Positions 1-4,821 of a stretch of 8,685 nt of DNA are shown piece after piece. The first letter of the stretch is position 1; each line of letters opens with the position of its first letter. Made by a program: the position numbers and the translations under genes. Source of the DNA: Clostridiales bacterium (lineage in GTDB: Bacteria; Bacillota; Clostridia; Christensenellales; CAG-1252); the NCBI GenBank assembly GCA_003445835.1, contig DMCI01000089.1:1-8685 (forward strand). The letters run 5' to 3'. The notes under the pieces were generated by a model. The model was not told the origin of the DNA. It did not search any database and saw nothing but the letters and a program-made list of their open reading frames with translations.

Positions 1-239
1 TTCTTTGCCTTATACTTGAAAACGATGATCTTCTTGCCCTTGCCCTGCGCAAGCACTTCCGCTTCTGCGTAAGCGCCTTTCACCGTGGGGTTGCCGGCGG
101 AAACACCGCTTTCATCGCTGAGCATGAGCACGTCAAACTTTACGGTGTCACCGACGTTTGCCTCGAGTTTTTCAACGTCGAGCTTCATGCCGTTCTCCAC
201 CTTATACTGTTTGCCACCAGTTGCGATAATTGCGTACAT
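1..239 (-). CDS. rplU: 50S ribosomal protein L21 (C-terminus cut by window edge)
   Basis: L21 is a 23S rRNA-binding protein of the large ribosomal subunit. The 79 complete codons present begin [14 protein letters not shown], the characteristic L21 N-terminus, and reach the basic [14 protein letters not shown] segment, which is the usual rRNA-contacting end of the first part of the family. L21 is normally about 100 residues, so some 20-25 residues lie beyond the left edge. The start is fixed by a perfect AGGAGG (246-251) six bases upstream of the ATG. The gene follows the mreB-like gene on the same strand but has its own promoter and leader. In Bacillus-type genomes rplU is followed by a small protease gene and rpmA, which would lie outside this window. 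Identification is secure. Confidence 0.96.
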   Translation of the reverse strand, partial: MYAIIATGGKQYKVENGMKLDVEKLEANVGDTVKFDVLMLSDESGVSAGNPTVKGAYAEAEVLAQGKGKKIIVFKYKAK

Positions 240-270
240 AATTTACCTCCTCTTACCAGTCTCGCTGAAT

Positions 271-298
271 GGGGTGGGCATACTGCCACTTAGGACCC
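271..298 (-). promoter_or_regulatory. Structured rplU leader, candidate L21 autoregulatory element
   Basis: The predicted rplU 5' UTR (about 75 nt) contains a hairpin at 274-289. Reading the minus strand, GTGGCA pairs with TGCC-CAC around a GTA triloop with one bulged C. An outer GGG (296-298) pairs with CCC (271-273) across a six-base asymmetric bulge. A bulged stem shortly upstream of the Shine-Dalgarno sequence is the kind of structure used by ribosomal-protein leaders, and L21 leaders are known in Firmicutes. I see the fold directly. That L21 binds it is inference, and I cannot confirm a match to the described leader family. Confidence 0.5.
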
Positions 299-321
299 TT
301 GTCATGCGGCTCAAGCACTAT

Positions 322-349
322 GTTATCATTTTAAAAGGGGGACTGTCAA
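322..349 (-). promoter_or_regulatory. Promoter of rplU
   Basis: On the minus strand a perfect -35 TTGACA (344-349) is followed after 16 bases by GATAAC (322-327), which matches four of six positions of TATAAT. Transcription would start near 315 and give a leader of about 75 nt holding the hairpin at 271-298. Just upstream lies a very AT-rich stretch with a 7-bp inverted repeat (371-389, AAATAAA/TTTATTT). I saw no convincing intrinsic terminator between the mreB-like gene and this promoter, so rplU may also receive read-through. Confidence 0.55.
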
Positions 350-421
350 ACAAAATTGTGCAGTCTATATAAATAAAATATATTTATTTGCGTTTTTTCA
401 ATAAAAAGCAACCCTGCGGGA

Positions 422-1417
422 TCAAAGCATCTTGTACATTCTGTCCCTATCGTCAAAGAAGGCAAGCGCGCCGAGCGCGACGGCCTCGTCGGGATTCTTG
501 GGCACAAGGACCTTCATCTTCAAGCGATCGCCGAGGAAATCCGCCACTCCGTCGGTGACGGCAAAACCGCCACAGAAAGTGATGCCAGCGTTGTAAACGT
601 CAAGGATAAATTTTTCCGGGCACATCATCGAAACGCTTTCCACCACCGTCGCAAAGGACGTCAGTACCGAGATCAACATCGGCGCGATCTCACCGGAAGT
701 GATCTCCGCCTGCGCAGGGCTGTCGTCCACGAGGTTGCGACCCGAAACGTCGGCGCTCATCATCTGCCCTTGATAGAAGGAGCCTATCTTGATGCGAAGC
801 TCCTCCGCGCGGGCTTGCGAGATGCCGAGGCGGTAGTTTTCCGCAATATAAGAGCAGATCTTTTCATCAACGGCGTTGCCGCACATCGTGACGGAACACC
901 CGGTAATGATGCCGTTGGGTCCGACGATGGCTACGTCGGAGACCGAAGCACCGAAAGTTGCTATCAGATTGTAATCGCAGGAAAGTTGCGAGCTTACGGC
1001 GATGGGCGTTTCCATCAAGATCGGACTCTTTAAGCCCACTTCCGCAAGCACGTTTTCATAGTTTTTACGCTCCACGACCGAAGTACCGCAAGCGATGGTG
1101 GCGATGACTTCGGGGCGAGGAGAAAACAATCCTCTTTTGGGGAGCGCTTTGCGTAAAAAATCCTTGAGCATCCAGATCGTAGCGTCGGAATCCTCGATCA
1201 AACCGCCCTTGACGGGATGGATCAAAACAGCCAACGGATCGCGATCTCTGTTGCGCATATAACGCTTTGCGTCAAAGCCGGAAGCGTAATACTTGACCTT
1301 TTTCCCTTGGCGGGAAAGAGCGACGACCGTCGGTTCCTTAAAAACGACGCCTTTGCCACGCAAAGCAATGACGGTCTGTGCGTATCCCATATCGATCACG
1401 ATTTCATTTGTAAGCAT
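422..1417 (-). CDS. MreB/Mbl-family actin homologue with degenerate nucleotide-binding motifs
   Basis: A 331-residue homologue of the bacterial actin MreB, which polymerises under the membrane and guides cell-wall synthesis. The phosphate-1 loop is DMGYAQT (residues 9-15, usually DLGTANT). The sub-domain around 179-214 (GNAVDEKI...AEELRIKIGS) and the GR-L...P...EIT-EEI-like segment (226-245) follow MreB closely, as does the C-terminal CGGFAVTDG...P-EAVALGA region (282-317). Unusually, the phosphate-2 loop DIGGGTT is replaced by TFGASVS (154-160), and the IEEP-AAA segment reads METPIAVSS (135-143). ATP hydrolysis may therefore be impaired. The ATG at 1417 is preferred over an upstream in-frame ATG inside maf because GGGAG (1424-1428) lies six bases before it. 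Only one base separates it from the maf stop, so the two are co-transcribed. It could be the sole MreB or a divergent paralogue. Confidence 0.85.
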   Translation of the reverse strand: MLTNEIVIDMGYAQTVIALRGKGVVFKEPTVVALSRQGKKVKYYASGFDAKRYMRNRDRDPLAVLIHPVKGGLIEDSDATIWMLKDFLRKALPKRGLFSPRPEVIATIACGTSVVERKNYENVLAEVGLKSPILMETPIAVSSQLSCDYNLIATFGASVSDVAIVGPNGIITGCSVTMCGNAVDEKICSYIAENYRLGISQARAEELRIKIGSFYQGQMMSADVSGRNLVDDSPAQAEITSGEIAPMLISVLTSFATVVESVSMMCPEKFILDVYNAGITFCGGFAVTDGVADFLGDRLKMKVLVPKNPDEAVALGALAFFDDRDRMYKML

Positions 1418-1418
1418 T

Positions 1419-1964
1419 TTATACTCCCATTTCCTTGAGAACAAGCTCAAGTTTTTCCGTCGGCAACCCCATGATCGTATCGAAGCTACCTTCATATTTT
1501 TTTACGACGACGCCGTCTTGAACGCCGTACGCGCCCGCCTTGTCCAAGGGGGAAAATTCCTCGATATACTTTTCGATCTCCCGATCGGTCAGCGCTTTGA
1601 AGACTACGTCGGCGCGATCGTAAAAAAGCCGTATATTTGCGCCTTTTTTGAGATAAACACCTGTGTACACGGAATGTTTTACCCCGGAAAGTTCCTTAAG
1701 CATCCTAAAGGCGTCCTCCCGATCCTTGGGTTTGCCGTAGTATTTGCCTTTGCGGTAAACGATGGTATCCGACGCGATCACGAGGCGACCCTCCTCCCCG
1801 ACCGACTCCCCTTTCTTTTTTGCAAGGTCCATCACACGAAGATGCGGACGGATATAATCGGATCTTTCCTCTGCGGAAGACGCCGTCACGTCAAATTCTT
1901 TGATCACTTTATGCAAAAGAGAACGACGTCTGGGCGATGCGGAACACAACAACACGTTTGCCAT
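1419..1964 (-). CDS. maf: Maf-family nucleoside triphosphate pyrophosphatase
   Basis: Maf proteins hydrolyse non-canonical or surplus NTPs (dTTP/UTP in the YhdE/BSU Maf type) to monophosphates and are linked to septum control. This 181-residue protein has full family length. Motifs: SASPRR (8-13), SDTIV (65-69), GKP (77-79), H-VYTGV (97-103), DKAGAYGVQ (141-149) and G-F--IMGLP (159-168). The usual Glu of the N-terminal S-x-x-R-R-x-E motif is Ser15 here (SPRRRSLL). The ATG at 1964 is chosen because a promoter -10 lies six bases upstream. An in-frame TTG at 1979 falls inside the promoter and is unlikely to be used. No Shine-Dalgarno sequence precedes it. The mreB-like gene follows after one base, matching the Bacillus maf-radC-mreB order without radC. 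Confidence 0.93.
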   Translation of the reverse strand: MANVLLCSASPRRRSLLHKVIKEFDVTASSAEERSDYIRPHLRVMDLAKKKGESVGEEGRLVIASDTIVYRKGKYYGKPKDREDAFRMLKELSGVKHSVYTGVYLKKGANIRLFYDRADVVFKALTDREIEKYIEEFSPLDKAGAYGVQDGVVVKKYEGSFDTIMGLPTEKLELVLKEMGV

Positions 1965-1999
1965 ATTGATATTATACAATACTTATCGTCCGTTGTAAA
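1965..1999 (-). promoter_or_regulatory. Strong promoter of maf, predicted leaderless
   Basis: On the minus strand TTTACA (1994-1999, five of six -35 consensus bases) and a perfect TATAAT (1971-1976) are separated by 17 bases, an ideal sigma-A promoter. Six bases follow the -10 before the ATG, so the expected start point is the A of the maf ATG. No AGGAGG-like sequence lies between. The -10 sits in an imperfect inverted repeat (GTATTG...CAATAT) resembling the perfect one at the coaX promoter. Confidence 0.8.
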
Positions 2000-2020
2000 G
2001 AAAGACTTTTTGCGTCGCAC

Positions 2021-2088
2021 GGCGTTATCCTCATAACAAAAGTCCCTACGAAGTCCCTAGAGGGAGGACTGTAACGCCAAGATTTTTT
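2021..2088 (+). other. Hairpin plus T-run: orphan terminator, attenuator or small-RNA end
   Basis: Read on the plus strand, GGCGTTA (2021-2027) is perfectly complementary to TAACGCC (2072-2078). Inside, AGTCC (2041-2045) pairs with GGACT (2066-2070), and CCC (2055-2057) pairs with GGG (2062-2064) around TAGA. After the stem come AAGA and six Ts (2083-2088), as in an intrinsic terminator. The sequence AAGTCCCTA occurs twice (2040-2048 and 2051-2059), so either copy could pair with GGGAGGACT, giving alternative folds. No plus-strand gene ends here. It could attenuate the gene starting at 2154, end a small RNA, or block antisense transcription. The fold is seen; its role is inferred. Confidence 0.45.
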
Positions 2089-2153
2089 CACCGCAAAAAT
2101 CCCGTATATCCCGCAAATTCATATTTCCGTCAAGCGACGTCATACATATCACT

Positions 2154-2630
2154 ATGCGTTGGTACAAGCGTTCCATAGTATTTGCGATCGGGCTTTTTAT
2201 CGAGCTTATCGTCGCAACGATATCCTGTTTGCTGATCAAGGAAAACCATACCTGGCTGCGATCTCTCGTTTTGCCTTATTTTGCGCCCCGCTCCTTTTTC
2301 TTATACGCCTTTTGCATGGAGATCGCATACCTTTCCGCGGCGGCGTCCCTCGCCTTATACGTGGAGAGATTGACCGACCTACCCAAAGGACTTTTGCTGA
2401 CTGCGGGCGAAGGATTCGCCCAAACGGTGACTCTCCTGTTCTTTTTCAAGTTCACTTACGAGATCACGTCGTTTTTTCTTGCTACAGCGACAATGGTCTT
2501 ATCGGTGGTCGCCAACGTCCTCTTTTTGACAAAAAGCGGCGCCGCGGGAATATGGCGACTTCCGACCACGATCGTTACCGTCTACTTTTGGATGGTCGTT
2601 TACTGCATTTTGTCGATAAATTTCGTTTGA
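2154..2630 (+). CDS. Five-helix membrane protein, divergent TspO/MBR family
   Basis: A 158-residue, strongly hydrophobic protein with five likely transmembrane helices (about 7-27, 47-70, 78-99, 103-126, 133-155). Its size and topology match the TspO/MBR (tryptophan-rich sensory / peripheral benzodiazepine receptor-like) family, which binds porphyrins and related ligands. The post-helix-1 segment TWLRSLVLPYFAP (33-45) resembles the TspO W-x-x-L-x-x-P-x-x-x-P signature. The end, LP....F......SI-F, resembles the last TspO helix. Several conserved Trp and the second Pro of the usual PP are missing, so this is a divergent member or a look-alike. The ATG at 2154 is the only sensible start. It has no Shine-Dalgarno sequence, and I recognise no clear promoter. 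The gene diverges from maf and lies 81 bases before coaX, with which it is not obviously co-transcribed. Confidence 0.6.
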   Translation: MRWYKRSIVFAIGLFIELIVATISCLLIKENHTWLRSLVLPYFAPRSFFLYAFCMEIAYLSAAASLALYVERLTDLPKGLLLTAGEGFAQTVTLLFFFKFTYEITSFFLATATMVLSVVANVLFLTKSGAAGIWRLPTTIVTVYFWMVVYCILSINFV

Positions 2631-2653
2631 AAAGCATCCTTACCTCGCCCCTC

Positions 2654-2673
2654 TTTTGACATCTATGTCAAAA
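2654..2673. promoter_or_regulatory. Perfect 20-bp palindrome upstream of coaX, candidate operator
   Basis: TTTTGACAT (2654-2662) and ATGTCAAAA (2665-2673) are exact reverse complements separated by CT. The element ends three bases before the coaX -35. Its core TTGAC-N6-GTCAA has the spacing of CRP/FNR-family sites, but I do not recognise the regulator. The position just upstream of the -35 would suit an activator or a repressor. It is not a convincing terminator for the preceding gene, because it is AT-rich and has no T-run after it. Confidence 0.5.
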
Positions 2674-2676
2674 CAC

Positions 2677-2711
2677 TTGAAATAAGCGCGAAATATTGAT
2701 ATAATCAATAT
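2677..2711 (+). promoter_or_regulatory. Strong promoter of coaX-hom, predicted leaderless, with palindromic -10
   Basis: TTGAAA (2677-2682) and a perfect TATAAT (2700-2705) are 17 bases apart. Six bases separate the -10 from the ATG at 2712, so the predicted start point is the A of the start codon. There is no Shine-Dalgarno sequence. The -10 lies within a perfect inverted repeat, ATATTGAT-ATA-ATCAATAT (2693-2711), which ends immediately before the ATG. Confidence 0.8.
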
Positions 2712-3479
2712 ATGTTACTTGCAATGGACGTAGGAAATACCAATATCAAACTCGCGCTGTTCGACGGCAAGGAGATGCGCTCCAGCTGGAGGATCTCCGC
2801 CACGATCGCCCGTACTGCGGATGAATTCGGCATCGCTTTCCGCGATATTTTTACCGCGCACGGCTACACCTTTTCCGACGTGGACGGCATCATCATCAGT
2901 TCCGTCGTCCCGACGTTAAATTACACGATCGAACACGCCTGCACTTACTATATGAATGTTAAACCCATTATGATCGACGCTTCGGTCAAAACCGGGCTTA
3001 AGATCGGGTACGCCGTCCCCAAGACGCTCGGCGCGGATAGGATCGCTTCTTCCACGGCGGCTTTCCATCTTTACGGCGCCCCCGCCATCGTGGTGGATAT
3101 GGGCACGGCAACGACTTTCAATGTCATTTCACGTGACGGCGTCCTGCTTGGCGGCGCCATTGCTCCCGGCATGAAAACCAGTTTGGACGCCCTCGTTTCG
3201 CACGCTTCTCAGCTTCCTCTTGTGGAACTTTCGCTTCCCTCTTCCCCCATCGGTACCAACACCATCACTAATATGCAATCCGGCATCATTTACGGCTACC
3301 GCGGCTTGGTGGAAAACATCGTGAAGGAAATCAAAAAGGAAGTCGGCGAAGACGCGCAAGTGGTCGCTACGGGCGGTTTGACAAGCGTTATTTTATCCGA
3401 AACCAACGATTTTATCGATCACTACGATCGTGCCCTGACCTTGAAGGGCTTGCAAATCATTTACGAACTTAACAAATAG
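2712..3479 (+). CDS. coaX: Type III pantothenate kinase
   Basis: CoaX phosphorylates pantothenate to 4'-phosphopantothenate, the first step of coenzyme A synthesis. The type III enzyme is an ASKHA-fold kinase needing a monovalent cation and, unlike type I/II, is not inhibited by CoA. The 255-residue length is typical. Motifs: phosphate loop DVGNTN (6-11), GADR with the catalytic Asp109 (107-110), DMGTATTFNVI (129-139) and GGAIAPG (147-153). Also present are GI-YGY (191-196), a TGGL segment (220-223) and the terminal GLQIIYE (246-252). All key residues appear intact. The ATG at 2712 is fixed by the DVGNTN distance and the promoter. It lies first in a two-gene unit: its TAG stop overlaps the ribosome site of hom. 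Confidence 0.96.
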   Translation: MLLAMDVGNTNIKLALFDGKEMRSSWRISATIARTADEFGIAFRDIFTAHGYTFSDVDGIIISSVVPTLNYTIEHACTYYMNVKPIMIDASVKTGLKIGYAVPKTLGADRIASSTAAFHLYGAPAIVVDMGTATTFNVISRDGVLLGGAIAPGMKTSLDALVSHASQLPLVELSLPSSPIGTNTITNMQSGIIYGYRGLVENIVKEIKKEVGEDAQVVATGGLTSVILSETNDFIDHYDRALTLKGLQIIYELNK

Positions 3480-3488
3480 GAGGACACT

Positions 3489-4760
3489 ATGAAAAAAGTA
3501 GGTATCGCCCTGCTTGGGCTTGGCGTCGTCGGAAGCGGCACCTATCGCATCTTAAAGAGTAAAGCTGAAAATATCAAACGCGATTACGGCGTTGAGTTGG
3601 AAATAAGACAAGTCCTTGAAAAGGATCTTTCCAAGGCGGAAGCCCTCGGCATTGACCTCAGCATCGTTTCCTGCGATATCGCAAACGTCGTCAACGACAA
3701 GGAGATCTCCGTCGTGGCGGAATTCTTCGGCGGCATCGAACCGGCAAGAACCTTTTTGATAGCTTGCTTAAAAGCAGGCAAGAGCATCGTAACTTCCAAC
3801 AAGGAGCTGTTTTCCAAGCATTGGCCCGAGTTGGAAGCCGCTGCAAAAGAAACGGGCGCAGGCATCTACTTTGAAGCATCCTGCGGCGGTGGCGTGCCCA
3901 TCATCCGCGCCCTGCACGAAAGTTGCCAAGGCAACGATATCCTTGAAATCAAGGGCATCGTAAACGGCACCACCAACTACATTTTGTCCAACATGAGCGA
4001 GAAAGGCAGCGACTACAACGAGACGCTGAAAGAAGCGCAACGCTTGGGCTATGCGGAAGCAAACCCCTCGGCGGACGTGGACGGTTTTGACAGCACGTAC
4101 AAGCTTTCCATCCTCTCTTCCCTTTCCTTCCGCAAGCGCGTCCCCTACACCGCCATTTACCGCGAAGGGATCAGCAACATCACCCAGGAAGACATCAAGT
4201 TCGGTAAGGAATTCGGTTTGACCGTCAAACTTCTCGCCATCAGCAAAAACGTAAACGGCAAGATCGAAGCGCACGTCTATCCGGCCTTTATCCCCGACGA
4301 TCATCCGCTTGCCAAAGTTTCGGGCGCCTTTAACGGCATTTACGTCGTAGGCGACAACGTCGGCGAATTGATGTTCTACGGCAAGGGTGCGGGCGACCTC
4401 CCCACCGGCAGCGCCATCGTTTCGGATATCGTATACGCCGCCACACACGACACGCACAAGCGTTACCCCTTCATTTTGGAAGAGGAAGCCAACGACTTCA
4501 ACAACGATTTTGAAAGCGAATATTTCATCCGTCTCGTCGCAAAAGACAAGACCGGAGTTTTGTCCGAGATCACCGGCATTCTCGGCAAAGCGGGCATCAG
4601 CATTGATTCTATGGTGCAAAAAGCAGGTTCGCACGGACAAGCTACCATCGTTTTGATCACGCAAAAGACGACGGAATTGACATTCAAAAAGGCTCTCGAA
4701 GCGTTGAAGCAATCCTCTTCGATCAGTGAAGTTTCCAATGTGATCCGCGTGGAAAAATAA
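3489..4760 (+). CDS. hom: Homoserine dehydrogenase with C-terminal ACT domain
   Basis: Reduces aspartate semialdehyde to homoserine with NAD(P)H, the branch point to threonine and methionine. The 423 residues match the long form. In order: Rossmann loop GLGVVGSG (10-17), TSNKE (102-106), EASCGGGVPII (129-139), GIVNGTTNYIL (156-166), and the catalytic segment GYAEANPSADVDG-D...K (187-205) with Lys205. PTGSAIVSDI (305-314) closes the catalytic part. An ACT domain (about 344-423, beginning YFIRLVAKDKTGVLSEI) probably gives feedback control by an amino acid, usually threonine. AGGAGG (3478-3483) overlaps the coaX stop, and the ATG follows five bases later, so the gene is translated from the coaX transcript. 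No threonine synthase or homoserine kinase gene follows. The shared terminator comes directly after it. Confidence 0.97.
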   Translation: MKKVGIALLGLGVVGSGTYRILKSKAENIKRDYGVELEIRQVLEKDLSKAEALGIDLSIVSCDIANVVNDKEISVVAEFFGGIEPARTFLIACLKAGKSIVTSNKELFSKHWPELEAAAKETGAGIYFEASCGGGVPIIRALHESCQGNDILEIKGIVNGTTNYILSNMSEKGSDYNETLKEAQRLGYAEANPSADVDGFDSTYKLSILSSLSFRKRVPYTAIYREGISNITQEDIKFGKEFGLTVKLLAISKNVNGKIEAHVYPAFIPDDHPLAKVSGAFNGIYVVGDNVGELMFYGKGAGDLPTGSAIVSDIVYAATHDTHKRYPFILEEEANDFNNDFESEYFIRLVAKDKTGVLSEITGILGKAGISIDSMVQKAGSHGQATIVLITQKTTELTFKKALEALKQSSSISEVSNVIRVEK

Positions 4761-4773
4761 TTTTTACGGAATA

Positions 4774-4811
4774 AAAAAAGTCCGTCGCACATTTGTGTGA
4801 CGGACTTTTTT
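4774..4811. terminator. Bidirectional intrinsic terminator between hom and the MBG protein gene
   Basis: AAAAAAGTCCGTCGCACA pairs with TGTGTGACGGACTTTTTT around a very small loop; a single position is a G-T wobble. The stem is flanked by six or more As on one side and six Ts on the other, so it works in both directions. It lies 13 bases after the hom stop and 10 bases after the stop of the convergent gene. Confidence 0.93.
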
Positions 4812-4821
4812 GTTTGCCCTG

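Noticed and set aside
371..389. AT-only inverted repeat AAATAAA/TTTATTT between the mreB-like gene and rplU as a terminator
   Set aside because: The stem is entirely A-T pairs with no following T-run in either direction; it is more likely an AT-rich promoter-upstream region.
410..424. CCCGCAGGG followed by TTGCTTTTT after the mreB-like stop as an intrinsic terminator
   Set aside because: Only three G-C pairs can form around a three-base loop, and the flanking bases do not extend the stem.
1293..2036. 247-residue open frame on the plus strand opposite maf
   Set aside because: It is antisense to two well-supported genes (maf and the mreB-like gene) and has no ribosome site or recognisable domain.
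2057..2239. 60-residue minus-strand frame in the divergent gap
   Set aside because: It overlaps the start of the TspO-like gene and the structured hairpin, lacks a ribosome site and resembles nothing known.
3768..4712. 314-residue minus-strand open frame opposite hom
   Set aside because: hom is unmistakable on the plus strand with all catalytic motifs; the antisense frame has no family resemblance or start signal.
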